From positions 558,001-622,000 of the forward strand of contig JACKHV010000002.1 in the NCBI GenBank assembly GCA_020638835.1: DNA of 64,000 nt, given 5' to 3'. The notes under the pieces are model-generated. The model worked only from the letters and a program-made list of their open reading frames with translations. It was not told the DNA's origin and did no database searches. The DNA is from Planctomycetota bacterium (GTDB lineage: Bacteria; Planctomycetota; UBA1135; GCA-002686595). Positions 34,294-45,300 of this stretch are shown here, piece by piece (position 1 is the stretch's first letter; every line of letters starts with the position of its first letter). The translations under genes were made by a program, and so were the position numbers.

Positions 34294-35052
34294 ATGCGAC
34301 GACTGCTCCCGCTCTTGATCCTCCTCACCGCCTGCCAAGGCGCGGGCGAGCGCGCCCACCTCTCCGAAGTCGGCGGACCGTCCGCGCCCCAGGCGCAGCC
34401 GGAGCGCCACGCCGCGCCCGCGGGCTGGAACAGCTGTTCGCCCTACGGCTTCGAGGCGCTGGCCGCGAAGGTGCCGAGCGGCGACGAGGCGTTCCTGTGG
34501 AAGCAGTCCGCCCTCGACGCCTTCAAGCAGGCGCTCGAGCGCGAGGACCAGACGAGCGTGCGCGCCGCCGTGCTCTGCGCGCGCAGCCGCGACCCGCTCG
34601 CCGGCGAGGTCTTGCTCGCGCGGCTCGAAGCGCGCCGACTCGGCCCCGCGCGCAACTCGGACGCCGGTGATGTCGTCGCCGCCGCCGGACTCGCCGGCTG
34701 GCACTTCCGCGCCGACCTCGCGGACCGACTCGCCGCGCTCTCGTCCGGCGCCGGCCCGCACCCCGACCTCGAGGTGCGCGTCGAATGCGCCGCCTCCGCC
34801 CTGCGCCTCGGCGCCCCCACCGAATCCGTCGCCCCCTTCCTGCTCACGGTGCTGTGCGCCCTGACCCCCGGCGAGCTCGAGCGCCCCTCCGACTGGCCGC
34901 GCCAGGCGAACGTCGCCTGGGTCAAGACGCGCGCCGCGGAGGTGCTCTCCGAGCGCGCCGGCCTCCCCTGCCGCTTCCGTCCGGACGCTTCCTTCGACGA
35001 CCAGGCCGCGGAGATCGCGAAGCTCGAGCGCGCGCTCGCGTCGACGGACTGA
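34294..35052 (+). CDS. Hypothetical lipoprotein, HEAT-like helical repeats
   Basis: The 252-residue product has a lipoprotein signal (MRRLLPLLILLTAC, Cys14). After a Pro-rich linker it is helical with Ala/Leu/Arg-rich repeats (AVLCARSRDPLAGEVLLARLEARRLG, CAASALRLGA) resembling HEAT-type repeats. No catalytic motif is recognised. It is expressed from a leaderless promoter directly upstream and is separated from the large gene by a terminator, so it is an independent unit. Confidence 0.62.
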   Translation: MRRLLPLLILLTACQGAGERAHLSEVGGPSAPQAQPERHAAPAGWNSCSPYGFEALAAKVPSGDEAFLWKQSALDAFKQALEREDQTSVRAAVLCARSRDPLAGEVLLARLEARRLGPARNSDAGDVVAAAGLAGWHFRADLADRLAALSSGAGPHPDLEVRVECAASALRLGAPTESVAPFLLTVLCALTPGELERPSDWPRQANVAWVKTRAAEVLSERAGLPCRFRPDASFDDQAAEIAKLERALASTD

Positions 35053-35164
35053 GACCGCTGACGGGCCGCGACGGATCGCCCCGTCTCGGCGGTGAATTCG
35101 GCCGCGCGGATCGCTACAACAGGCTCCGCGGTCGGGGCGCCCCCTCGACCCGACCCTGCGCGTC

Positions 35165-37171
35165 ATGGATGTCTCCCTCACCCTCGTCGAACTCGGCGTC
35201 TCCGCGACCGCGGCGGTCGCTTCGTCGGCCGTCCTCGGCTGGTGGTGGCGCGGGCGCAGCCTGTCGACCAAGCGCGCGGTGCTGGACGAGCTCTGGACCC
35301 GCAAGCTGCGCAGCATGGAGGTCGCGCTCGAGGAGAGCGAGAGCCACCGCACGCGCGAAGGCACGGGCTTGCGGATGCTGCAGGCCGAGCTGGAGTCGGT
35401 GCGCGACGCGCTCGCCTCGGCCAAGCAGGCCTACCAGGACGCGTCCGACGAGATCGCGGAGCTGAAGGAGGCGCTCGAGCGTCGCAAGCTCGACGTGGAG
35501 GCGCTCGACCACGCCGGTTCCGAGATGGCCGAGCGGCGCAAGCAAGCGCTCGCCGAACTCGAGAAGGAACGCGAGCGCAGCGCGAAGCTGGCGGCGAAGG
35601 TCAAGCGCCTCTCCCCGCTCCCCGCGCGGCTCGCGGAGCGCGAAGAGGAACTCGCGCGGCTCGACCGCAAGCACGCGTCGGAGCTGGACTCGCGCGACGC
35701 GGAAGTGCGCCGCATGACGGACTGGATCGCAGAGCTCTCGTCGCTGCCCGACGCGCTGAAGAGCCGCGAAGCCGACGTGCGCGAGCTGCGTGAGCGCCTG
35801 CGAGCGGAAGTCGCCAAGGGCGATGAACGCGCGGCGGAAGCGCACGGGCAACTCGTCGTGCTCGACGCCGAGAAGCTCGCGCTCGCGAAGCGGGAGTCGG
35901 AGCTGCAGGACGCGCTCGCGAAGCGAGAGGCGGAGCACGAGCTGCTGCGCGCGGAGAACGAAACGCTACGAGCGCGCGCCGGCGAACTCGCAGGGCGCGT
36001 GGATCAGCTCGAGAGCGCCGCCGCGGCCGTGGACGCGCGCATCGAGCGCGAGCGCCAAGGCTTCGAGGACCAAGCCGCCACGCAGCGCGATCAGGCGTCC
36101 AGCGAACGCGAACGCCTCGCGCGGCGCCTCGTCGAGCGCGAGGAAGAGCTGCGCAACGCTCAGCGTGCGCTCGCCGCCGCGCGCGCCGAGTCGGAGGGCG
36201 CGAACGTCGAGCTGCGCAGCTTGCGCAAGCGCGTCGAGGAGCTGAACCGCGCCGACGCGCGACGCCGCGAGGAACCCGCGCCGACGAGCGCCGCGCCCTC
36301 GGGCGACGGAACCCCGAACGAACGCCCCGCGCGCCAGCGACGCCGCAAGCCGATCGACGAGCTCGAACTCCTCGTCGGTGACGCCCCCGCCGCCCCCTCG
36401 CTCTTCGCCGACCAGCCGGCGGAAGAGGAATCCACGTCGACTGCGTCCGCGGAGAGCGCGACCAGCGTGATGGAGACGCCGGCCGAGCTGGAACCCTTCG
36501 TGCAAGCGGTGGCGGAAGCCGTCGCGGAGGCGGAGCGCGCCGAGGTCGAAGCGGAAACCGAAGCCGACGCAGAGGTCGAAGAGCGAACCGAGCCCGAACC
36601 GGTCGCCGCCCATGCGCCGACGCCGACGGAAGAAGACGCCCTGCCGACCGAAGGGGCCGCCGAGCCCGAGCCGCACGAGGAGCCCGCGACGCCCGCGGAG
36701 ACGCTCGAAGCTCTCCTCACCGAGGTGCTCGAGGAGCCGCGCGCGGAAGAGGTCGAGGTCGCGCTGATCGAGGACGAACCCGAGGTGATCATCAAGCCGC
36801 ACCGTGCGGCGCCGCCCTCGATGCCGACCTTCCCCGGCGTCGACGCCGCGGAAGCGCCCGCGAAGCAGAAGGCGTCGAAGGCGAACGCGAAGCCGGCGAC
36901 GAAGGTGGAGAAGCCCGCTCCGGCGGCCGCGTCGAAGAACGCCGGCGCGGAGCCTGCCTCCGCAGCCGACGACTTCACGCGCATCCGCGGGATCGGTCCG
37001 CGCACCGCGGACAAGCTCGTCGCCGCCGGCATCAGGAGCTTCGCGGACTTCGCGGCGCTGTCGGGCGACGCGCTCACCGAGATCGCCGACGCGATCGGCG
37101 TCGGCGCCTCGAAGATCAAGAGCTCCGGCTGGCAGAAGAGCGCTCGGCGCCTCGCCAAGTCGAAGCGCTGA
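35165..37171 (+). CDS. Membrane-anchored coiled-coil protein with C-terminal helix-hairpin-helix
   Basis: A 668-residue protein. An N-terminal membrane helix (about residues 5-27, ending WWWRGRS) is followed by a long coiled coil (about 40-360, KAEVER/Leu-heptad rich). An acidic Ala/Glu/Pro-rich disordered segment (about 365-560) comes next, then a basic Lys/Ala linker. The C-terminus has two helix-hairpin-helix units (about 598-668) with FTRIRGIGPRTADKLVAAGIRSFADFA, a fold that usually binds the DNA backbone without sequence specificity. The same RGIGP-type module is fused to many unrelated proteins. It could tether DNA to the membrane; this is inference. Confidence 0.72.
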   Translation: MDVSLTLVELGVSATAAVASSAVLGWWWRGRSLSTKRAVLDELWTRKLRSMEVALEESESHRTREGTGLRMLQAELESVRDALASAKQAYQDASDEIAELKEALERRKLDVEALDHAGSEMAERRKQALAELEKERERSAKLAAKVKRLSPLPARLAEREEELARLDRKHASELDSRDAEVRRMTDWIAELSSLPDALKSREADVRELRERLRAEVAKGDERAAEAHGQLVVLDAEKLALAKRESELQDALAKREAEHELLRAENETLRARAGELAGRVDQLESAAAAVDARIERERQGFEDQAATQRDQASSERERLARRLVEREEELRNAQRALAAARAESEGANVELRSLRKRVEELNRADARRREEPAPTSAAPSGDGTPNERPARQRRRKPIDELELLVGDAPAAPSLFADQPAEEESTSTASAESATSVMETPAELEPFVQAVAEAVAEAERAEVEAETEADAEVEERTEPEPVAAHAPTPTEEDALPTEGAAEPEPHEEPATPAETLEALLTEVLEEPRAEEVEVALIEDEPEVIIKPHRAAPPSMPTFPGVDAAEAPAKQKASKANAKPATKVEKPAPAAASKNAGAEPASAADDFTRIRGIGPRTADKLVAAGIRSFADFAALSGDALTEIADAIGVGASKIKSSGWQKSARRLAKSKR

Positions 37172-37192
37172 GCGCGGAACGGCGCGCCGCGC

Positions 37193-38491
<1,299 letters not shown>

Positions 38492-38564
38492 GGGATCGAT
38501 GGTGCTGGAGCGCGCGCGGGGCGGCGGCTCCGATCGGGGGGAACGGCGACGCGGTCGGCGGCGC

Positions 38565-39152
38565 TCAGGGGAACATGTCGTGGCTCGAGCGCACGTCGAC
38601 TTCGGAGATCGCGCCCGCGTGGATCTTGACGCGACCCTTGCAGATCGCGCCGTCCCGGCGGGCTTCGACGAGGACGTCGCCGTCGCCGCCGGTCAGCTCC
38701 TCGAGCTCGGCCGCCGTCGTGATCAAGTGGATGCGCTCGAAGCCGAGGGCGAGCAGGCGATTCATCACGCGCTCGGAGAGCGGCGCGACGGCGGGCGCGG
38801 GACGCTCTCCGGGAGCGCTCGTGTTCGACGCCCCCTCGACGGAGCCGGCGCGCGGCGACTCGACGAGTTGCATCAACTGCTCGCGCAGGCGCTTGTGCTC
38901 GTTGCGCAGGTCGAGCAGCAGGTGCTCGAGCCTCCGCAGGTCGAGTTCCTTGGTCGACTCGATCAACGCGCGCAGCCCCTTCGGGATCTCGTCGAGCGAG
39001 TCCAGGCGGTCGAGCCGGTCCTCCAGCGTCCGCGCGCGGCCGATCAGCAGCACGAGGCACGCGAGCACGCCGCCCATCAGGGCCAGCGCGAGCAGGTGGA
39101 AGGCGCTGAGATCGAAGAATCCGGCGGACTCGGCGGGGACGAGGAGCAGCAT
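38565..39152 (-). CDS. Hypothetical membrane-anchored coiled-coil protein
   Basis: The 195-residue product begins with a hydrophobic segment (about residues 16-38, LSAFHLLALALMGGVLACLVLLIG), then a charged helix with Leu heptads (about 42-95). A Pro/Ala linker leads to a small alpha/beta end (about 125-195, ERIHLITTAAELEELTGGDGDVLVEARRDGAICKGRVKIHAG). The C-terminal part is not recognised. A TAGACT box at 39169-39164 on the minus strand would give a leader of only a few nucleotides. Confidence 0.6.
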   Translation of the reverse strand: MLLLVPAESAGFFDLSAFHLLALALMGGVLACLVLLIGRARTLEDRLDRLDSLDEIPKGLRALIESTKELDLRRLEHLLLDLRNEHKRLREQLMQLVESPRAGSVEGASNTSAPGERPAPAVAPLSERVMNRLLALGFERIHLITTAAELEELTGGDGDVLVEARRDGAICKGRVKIHAGAISEVDVRSSHDMFP

Positions 39153-39250
39153 GGTCGGCGGAGAGTCTAGCCTCGCCCGCGCGCCAAGTCCCGGTCCAGT
39201 CCCGCCCGGAGCCGCATCGCTGCCGCATCGTGCGATCCAGCGGCAGCACC

Positions 39251-39256
39251 TATACT
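39251..39256 (+). promoter_or_regulatory. TATACT -10 box, leaderless start
   Basis: TATACT is followed by six bases and then the ATG at 39263, so transcription should start at the A of the start codon. No Shine-Dalgarno sequence is present. Confidence 0.5.
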
Positions 39257-39262
39257 GGGTCG

Positions 39263-41557
39263 ATGCTCGGCCTCCTCCGCGCGCTCACGTCCCTCGCCCT
39301 CGTGGCCGCCGCGGTGATCCCGTCGCCGCCCGGCGTCCCGCGCGCGAGCGACGAGTTCGCCGAGCGCGTCGTCCCGCTCGTCGAAGCCCACTGCGCCGAG
39401 TGCCACGAGCCCGGCGACCCCGCCGGTGACCTCGACCTGACCCGCTTCGAGAACTCGGCGTCCGCGCTGACCGAGCCGGGGATCTGGCGCGAAGCCTGGC
39501 TGCTCGTCTCCGAGGGCGAGATGCCGCCCGCCGCGGCCTCGACGCACCCGAGCGTCGAAGAACTCGCTCCGCTGCTCGACTGGATCCGCGCCAACGTCGA
39601 CTCGCTGCCGGCCAGCGAGTCCGTGACGACTCCCGGACGCACCACCACGCGTCGACTGAATCGCTACGAGTACCAGAACGCGGTGCTCGACCTGCTGGGC
39701 GTCGACTTCGACGCGTCGGAGGTCCTGCCGGCGGAGGGCGTGGGCCACGGCTTCGACGTCGTCGGCGACGTGCTCAGCATGCCGCCGCTGCTCTTCGAGA
39801 AGAGCTTCGAGGCCGCGGAGCGGATCGCCGCCGAAGCCGTCCCGCTCTCCGGCAAGTACCGCGAGGAAGTGCGCGTCGCCGACGAGCTCGACGTCGAGGG
39901 CGGTGCCGCGCTGCGCAAGGCGCAGGGTTACATCTCGATGTACTCCGTCGGCACGGCGACCGGGACCTTCGAGATCCCCCGCCGCGGCGAGTACGTGGTC
40001 CGCGTGCGCGCGGCGGCGCAACAAGCCGGACCGGACCCTGCGCGCTCCGCGGTGCTGGTGGACGGACGCGAGGTCGAGCGCGTCGACGTCACGGCGACGA
40101 CGGACGCGCCGGCGGACTACGACGTGCGCGTCTACCTCGAGGAAGGCCGACGCCGCTTGTCCGCGCGCTTCGTGAACGACTACTACCAGCCCGACGATCC
40201 GGATCCGAAGCAGCGCGACCGCAACATGTACGTCGCGCGGATCACGCTCCTCGGGCCGACCGACGTCCCGCTGCGCACGCCCTTCGAAGCGCGCTTCGTG
40301 CAGGGTGACGAGCTCGACCGCGGCGAAGCGGGCCTGCGCAAGGTCGTCGAGCGCGTCGCGGGACTCGCGTGGCGCGGATCCGTCGACCGCAGCCGGATCT
40401 CCGACCTCTTGAAGCTCGCGCCCCGCGACGCGTCGGAGCGCGAACGGCTGCGCACCGCGCTGACCGCGATCCTCGTCTCACCGCGCTTCCTCTACCGCCT
40501 CGAGCCGGACGCCGGCGAACCGACGCGCGCGCTCGACGGAACGGAGCTCGCGACGCGCCTCGCGGCCTTCCTGTGGTCGAGCGTGCCCGACGAAGCGCTG
40601 CTCGACGCCGCGCGAGACGGACGGCTCACGGACACGGGCGCGCTCGCTACGGAGGTCGATCGCATGCTCGACGACGCGCGCAGTTCGCGGCTCGCCGTGG
40701 CCTTCGCGGGTCAGTGGCTGCAGCTGCGCCGCCTCGAGGGAGCCTCGCCGGATCCGCAGCGCTTCCCGAGCTGGTCGGACGAGCTGCGCGGATCCATGCG
40801 CCGCGAGAGCGAAGCCTTCTTCGAGGCCGTCCTGCGCGAGCGCCGACCGGTCACGCAGCTGCTCGATGCGGACTTCACCTTCGTCGACGAGCGCCTCGCG
40901 CAACACTACGGCATCGAGGGCGTGCACGGCGACGCGCTGCAGCGCGTGCGGATCCCGGAACACCTGCGCGGCGTGCGCGGCGGCATCCTCGGTCAAGCCG
41001 CGCCGCTCGTCGCGACGAGCATGCCGACGCGTACCTCGCCCGTCGTGCGCGGCAAGTGGGTGCTCGAAGCGCTGCTCGACACGCCGCCGTCGCCGCCGCC
41101 GCCCGGCGCGGGATCGATCGACGCCTCGGTCGCGGACGGCAAGGCCGCGTCGGTGCGCGAACAGCTCGAGAAGCACCGCGAGCAGCGCGCCTGCGCCGTC
41201 TGCCACGAACCGATGGACGGGCTCGGCTTCGCGCTCGAGAACTACGGTCCGACCGGCGCGTGGCGCGACACGGAGAACGGCGTGCCGATCGACACGCGGG
41301 CGGAGCTGCCCGGCAAGGTGCGCTTCGAGGGGCCGCTCGGCCTGCGCGCCCTGCTGCTGGAGGACGACGCCTTCCTGCGCGGGCTGGCTCGCCAGTTGAC
41401 GACCTTCGCGCTGGGCCGGGGACTGACCAAGGCCGACCGGGAGGCTGTCGACCGGCTGGTGGCGAGCTTGCCGTCCGAACCGACCCTGCACGACCTGATC
41501 CACGCGCTCGTCGCCGACGAGCTCTTCCGACTCCACCGCCGAGGAGACCCCGAGTGA
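39263..41557 (+). CDS. DUF1592-family c-type cytochrome protein (planctomycete cytochrome type)
   Basis: The 764-residue exported protein has a signal peptide, then a haem-binding CxxCH site (Cys44, Cys47, His48; CAECHEP). Next comes the region RRLNRYEYQNAVLDLLGVD typical of DUF1587, then a beta-rich insert (about 210-335). The DUF1595/DUF1592 core includes LYRLEPD and ATRLAAFLWSSVPDEALL. A second CxxCH (Cys644, Cys647, His648; ACAVCHEPMDGLGFALENY) lies in the DUF1588/DUF1585 part. Such proteins are abundant in planctomycetes and paired with DUF1552; their exact reaction is not established. It overlaps the next gene by GTGA. Confidence 0.9.
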   Translation: MLGLLRALTSLALVAAAVIPSPPGVPRASDEFAERVVPLVEAHCAECHEPGDPAGDLDLTRFENSASALTEPGIWREAWLLVSEGEMPPAAASTHPSVEELAPLLDWIRANVDSLPASESVTTPGRTTTRRLNRYEYQNAVLDLLGVDFDASEVLPAEGVGHGFDVVGDVLSMPPLLFEKSFEAAERIAAEAVPLSGKYREEVRVADELDVEGGAALRKAQGYISMYSVGTATGTFEIPRRGEYVVRVRAAAQQAGPDPARSAVLVDGREVERVDVTATTDAPADYDVRVYLEEGRRRLSARFVNDYYQPDDPDPKQRDRNMYVARITLLGPTDVPLRTPFEARFVQGDELDRGEAGLRKVVERVAGLAWRGSVDRSRISDLLKLAPRDASERERLRTALTAILVSPRFLYRLEPDAGEPTRALDGTELATRLAAFLWSSVPDEALLDAARDGRLTDTGALATEVDRMLDDARSSRLAVAFAGQWLQLRRLEGASPDPQRFPSWSDELRGSMRRESEAFFEAVLRERRPVTQLLDADFTFVDERLAQHYGIEGVHGDALQRVRIPEHLRGVRGGILGQAAPLVATSMPTRTSPVVRGKWVLEALLDTPPSPPPPGAGSIDASVADGKAASVREQLEKHREQRACAVCHEPMDGLGFALENYGPTGAWRDTENGVPIDTRAELPGKVRFEGPLGLRALLLEDDAFLRGLARQLTTFALGRGLTKADREAVDRLVASLPSEPTLHDLIHALVADELFRLHRRGDPE

Positions 41558-42921
41558 CGAACCACCGACTTTCGAGGCGCGCGGTCCTGCGCGGTGTGAG
41601 CGCGACGCTGGCGCTTCCGTTGTTCCCGTCGCTCGCGCGCGCGGGCCTCGCGCCCGAGGCGCCGCTACGCCTCGCGTTCGTCTACGTGCCCAACGGCGTG
41701 CACATGCCCGACTGGTTGCCGCCACGCGTCGCGCAACGGGCGAAGCGCGGTCGCGCGCCCTTGCCGGCGGAACTCCCCCGCACGCTCCACGAGCTCGACC
41801 GCCACCGCGCGAAGCTCACGCTGCTCGAAGGACTGACGGTCGACAAGGCGCGCGCCAACGGCGACGGTCCCGGCGACCACGCGCGTGCTTGCGCGGCGTA
41901 CTTGACCGGCACGCAGCCGGTGAAGGCCGACGGCTCGGTGATCCGGGTCGGCGTCTCGGCGGACCAGGCCGTCGCCGGCGCGCTCGGCGACCGCACGCGC
42001 TTCCACTCGCTGCAACTCGGCATCGAAGGCGGACTGCAGTCGGGCCAGTGCGACTCGGGCTACCCGTGCGCCTACAGCGGCAACCTCTCGTGGGCCTCGG
42101 CGCACACGCCGCTCGTGCACGAGACGAAGCCGCGCGTGCTCTTCGACCGCTTGTTCGGCTCCGGTCTCGCGCACCTCTCGGAGGAAGAGCGCGAGCGTCG
42201 CACGCGCGAGCGCAAGAGCATCCTCGACTTCGTACGCCGCGACGCGAACCGCCTCGCGCGCGAGCTGTCCGCCGCGGACCGCCGCAAGCTCGACGAGTAC
42301 CTGACGGGCGTCCGCGAGCTGGAGCAGCGCATCGACCGCACGACGGGCGACGTCCAGGTCGAGCTCGAGCGACCCGCGGGAACGCCGCGAGACTACGCCG
42401 ATCACGTGAACCTGATGTTCGAGCTGCTCGCGCTCGCCTTCGCGACCGACTCGACGCGCGTCGCGACCTTCATGCTGGCGAACGAAGGCTCGAACCGGAC
42501 GTACCGCGAGCTCGAGCTGCAGGAAGGCCACCACTCGCTCTCGCACCACGGCAACGAGGACCACAAGCAGACCTCGATCGCCGCGATCAACCGGCACCAC
42601 CTGCGGCTCTTCGGCGGCTTCCTCGACCGCCTCGCGGTGCTGGAGGAGGACGGCGAGCCCCTGCTCGACCGCACCCTGGTCGTGTACGGCAGCGGGATCG
42701 CCGACGGGAACGCGCACGCGCACCACGACTTGCCGCAGCTCCTGGCGGGCGGCGGTGGGCGGCTGCCGCTCGGCGAGCACCTGTGGTTCGAGCGCGATAC
42801 CCCGCTCGCGAACTTCCACCGCTCGCTGTTCGACACGCTCGGCGTCGACGGCTTCGCGCCGGAAGACTCGCGGGCGAAGCGCTTCGCGGACTCCACGGAG
42901 ACGCTCGATCTCCGGGCCTAG
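41554..42921 (+). CDS. DUF1552 family exported protein
   Basis: The 455-residue protein starts with a twin-arginine-like signal (SRRAVLRGVSATLALPLF), suggesting folded export. The DUF1552 body follows, with RLAFVYVPNGVHMPDW at the start, the metal-site-like GDHARACAAYLTG, HSLQLGIEGG, and later HHSLSHHGNEDHK and DRTLVVYGSGIADGNAHAHHDLP. The many His/Asp pairs suggest an alkaline-phosphatase/sulfatase-like metal fold, but the reaction is unknown. It is translationally coupled to the DUF1592 gene, the usual pairing in planctomycetes. Confidence 0.9.
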   Translation: MTNHRLSRRAVLRGVSATLALPLFPSLARAGLAPEAPLRLAFVYVPNGVHMPDWLPPRVAQRAKRGRAPLPAELPRTLHELDRHRAKLTLLEGLTVDKARANGDGPGDHARACAAYLTGTQPVKADGSVIRVGVSADQAVAGALGDRTRFHSLQLGIEGGLQSGQCDSGYPCAYSGNLSWASAHTPLVHETKPRVLFDRLFGSGLAHLSEEERERRTRERKSILDFVRRDANRLARELSAADRRKLDEYLTGVRELEQRIDRTTGDVQVELERPAGTPRDYADHVNLMFELLALAFATDSTRVATFMLANEGSNRTYRELELQEGHHSLSHHGNEDHKQTSIAAINRHHLRLFGGFLDRLAVLEEDGEPLLDRTLVVYGSGIADGNAHAHHDLPQLLAGGGGRLPLGEHLWFERDTPLANFHRSLFDTLGVDGFAPEDSRAKRFADSTETLDLRA

Positions 42922-42959
42922 GAAGCCGCTCGGGCGTGTAGTGCGGACCGACCAGTCGG

Positions 42960-42965
42960 TAGGAT
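42960..42965 (+). promoter_or_regulatory. TAGGAT -10 box, leaderless start
   Basis: TAGGAT is followed by six bases and the ATG at 42972. The same box sits 7 nt before the start of the phosphatase gene on the minus strand at 51421. Confidence 0.5.
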
Positions 42966-42971
42966 GCCGGC

Positions 42972-45278
42972 ATGGTTCGCGCCTTCAGCCTGCTCATCGT
43001 CGCCCTGCTCGTCGGCGGGGTCTACTTGCTCCCCGAGGCCGATCCGCTGCGCATCGGCGCGGACATGCTGCAGGAAGTCGTCTCGGAGGCGACGCTGCCG
43101 AACCCCGCGGATCCCGAGACGCGCGTCGCGGTCGCGCCGCAGCCGGAGGAAGCCGAGGACACGAGAGAGCAGGGAGTGTGGCCGCCCACGGAGTCCGAGT
43201 CCGCCGTGATCGGGATCGGCGAGCAGCTCGACCGGCGGCTCGCGGACTGGCTGCGCGAGCGCGTGCCGTTCACGCCGACGGCGGAGCAACAGGCCCCCCA
43301 GCCGATCACGCTCTTCGACGCGTGGAAGGCGACCGACGCGTACAGCGTCGTCGAGACCGAGGCGGGGCCGGTCGGTAGACTCGAGCTGCACGGCGTGCAC
43401 GCGCTCGTCGAGGGCTACGAGGTCGGCGAGGACGCGCTGCTGCTGTCGGGCCGGGCTCGCGACGCGATCCTGCGCGGCCTGCGCATCGCGGGCCAGAAGC
43501 ACACGCCGATCGTCGAAGTGCTCGACAACATCGAGCCCGGCACCGGCGGCCTGAACGTGATCGTGACGATCACCCCCGACCGGTTGCGCCTGGGCTGGCA
43601 CATGGCGAACGAGGTGCCGGTCGGCCACGAGTTTCCCTGGTCGCCCCCCGACCGTCGCTCGCTGCTGCCGCCGCTCGTCGCAATCGCGCTCGCGCTGGCC
43701 CTGCGCAAGCCCGCTGTCTCGCTCGTCGTCGGCGTCGTCACGGGCGCGTACCTCCTGCGCCGCGGTCAGGGCGGCGGAGTCCTCGAGTCGATCGGAGGCG
43801 GCACGCTCGACGTCGGAACGAAGTTCTTCATGGACCAGTTCGGCGATCTGGAGCGCGCCGAGATCATCGGCTTCGTGATCTGCATGCTCGCGATGGTCGG
43901 CATCCTGGTGCGCAACGGGGGCCTGCGCGGCGTGATGAACGCGATCTCGCGCTTCGCGAACACCGCGCGCTCGACGCAGGTCGTCACGTACCTGATGGGC
44001 CTGCTGGTCTTCTTCGACGACTACGCGAACACGATCCTCGTCGGCGGGACGATGCGTCCGCTCGCTGACCGCTTCAAGGTCAGCCGCGAGAAGATCGCCT
44101 ACATCGTCGACTCGACCGCCGCGCCCGTCGCCGGCCTGTCGATCTTCTCGACGTGGATCGCTTTCGAGGTATCGACATTCAGCGCGCAGCTGCCGCTCGC
44201 CGGACTCTCCGCGCAGGACGGCTACGCGGTCTTCCTCGACACGCTGCCGTATCGCTTCTACTGCATCTTCGCGCTCGTGATGGTCGCGGTGCTCGTGCTG
44301 ACGCGCCGCGACTTCGGGCCGATGTGGACCGCGGAGAACCGCGCGGCGACGACGGGACAACTCGTGCGCGAGGGCGGCCAGCCGATGGTCGGCGCGCGCG
44401 CCACGAACATGCAACCGGCGCCCGGCGTCACCCTGCGCGCGTACCGCGCCGTCGTCCCGCTGACCGCCTTCGTGGGCGTGACGCTGTCCGAGATCCTGCG
44501 TGTCGGCGGCGCCTTCGCCGCGGACGCACAGCTCGGCAGCATCCAAGGGATGACGCAGGTGCTCTACGACGGCTCGGGAGCGTGGCCGCTCTTCGCCGGC
44601 TCGTTCGTCGGGCTGTTCCTCGCCGTGGTCTTCTCGCTCGAAGCCGGCTTGCGCGGAGAGATCGCGAAGGCCGCGTGGAACACGCTGCGCTCGATGGGCA
44701 TCGCGATCGTGATCCTCTACCTCGCCTGGATGATCGGCGCGGTCTGCTCGGAGATCGGCACCGCCTACTACCTGACCGACACGCTCGGCGACCTGCAGTA
44801 CCCGCTGCTGCTCCCGGTCACGCTCTTCCTGCTCTCCGGCGCGGTCTCCTTCTCGACCGGTTCGTCCTGGGGCACGATGAGCATCCTGCTGCCGCTCGTC
44901 GTCGGACTCTCGTACCAGCTCGGTTCGCAGATGCCGCTCGCGGAAGGCACGCACTTCGGCCACGGTCTGATGATCCTCTCGATCGGCGCCGTCCTCGAGG
45001 GCTCGATCTTCGGCGACCACTGCTCGCCGATCTCCGACACGACGGTGCTGTCCTCGGTCGCGGTCGCTTCCGACCACGTGGATCACGTGCGCACGCAGGC
45101 ACCCTACGCGCTGCTCGTGATGCTCGTCGCGATCGTCGCGGGTTACTTCCCCTGCGCGGCCTTCGCGGGCTGGAACCCGCTGTACAGCCTGGTGCTCGGT
45201 ACTGCGCTGCTCTACGCCTGCGTGCGCCTCTTGGGCAAGCGCGTTCCGGACGCCGAGCCCGACCCGGACGCGGCGTGA
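42972..45278 (+). CDS. NhaC-family Na+/H+ antiporter with extracytoplasmic N-terminal domain
   Basis: The 768-residue protein has a signal/anchor helix (1-20) and an extra soluble domain (about 25-225, not recognised). A membrane core of roughly 12 helices follows (about 230-750). Core motifs of NhaC-type antiporters are clear: FFDDYANTILVGGTMRPLADRFKVSREKIAYIVDSTAAPVAG and a later FSTGSSWGTMSILLPLVV plus EGSIFGDHCSPISDTTVLSS. It should exchange cytoplasmic Na+ for H+, or possibly another small solute. Usual NhaC proteins are 450-550 residues, so the N-terminal domain is an addition. A -10 box directly precedes it. Confidence 0.86.
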   Translation: MVRAFSLLIVALLVGGVYLLPEADPLRIGADMLQEVVSEATLPNPADPETRVAVAPQPEEAEDTREQGVWPPTESESAVIGIGEQLDRRLADWLRERVPFTPTAEQQAPQPITLFDAWKATDAYSVVETEAGPVGRLELHGVHALVEGYEVGEDALLLSGRARDAILRGLRIAGQKHTPIVEVLDNIEPGTGGLNVIVTITPDRLRLGWHMANEVPVGHEFPWSPPDRRSLLPPLVAIALALALRKPAVSLVVGVVTGAYLLRRGQGGGVLESIGGGTLDVGTKFFMDQFGDLERAEIIGFVICMLAMVGILVRNGGLRGVMNAISRFANTARSTQVVTYLMGLLVFFDDYANTILVGGTMRPLADRFKVSREKIAYIVDSTAAPVAGLSIFSTWIAFEVSTFSAQLPLAGLSAQDGYAVFLDTLPYRFYCIFALVMVAVLVLTRRDFGPMWTAENRAATTGQLVREGGQPMVGARATNMQPAPGVTLRAYRAVVPLTAFVGVTLSEILRVGGAFAADAQLGSIQGMTQVLYDGSGAWPLFAGSFVGLFLAVVFSLEAGLRGEIAKAAWNTLRSMGIAIVILYLAWMIGAVCSEIGTAYYLTDTLGDLQYPLLLPVTLFLLSGAVSFSTGSSWGTMSILLPLVVGLSYQLGSQMPLAEGTHFGHGLMILSIGAVLEGSIFGDHCSPISDTTVLSSVAVASDHVDHVRTQAPYALLVMLVAIVAGYFPCAAFAGWNPLYSLVLGTALLYACVRLLGKRVPDAEPDPDAA

Positions 45279-45282
45279 GCCG

Positions 45283-45300
45283 CTGACGCCGGCGCGTCAG
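45283..45300. terminator. Bidirectional hairpin overlapping the stop of the GH99-like gene
   Basis: CTGACGC, the loop CGGC and GCGTCAG form a perfect 7-bp stem between convergent genes. The right arm includes the stop codon (45297-45299) of the minus-strand gene. Confidence 0.5.

Noticed and set aside
42918..45086. 722-codon minus-strand frame opposite the NhaC-type antiporter
   Set aside because: It is rich in Asp, Arg and His with no motif. The opposite strand has clear antiporter signatures.
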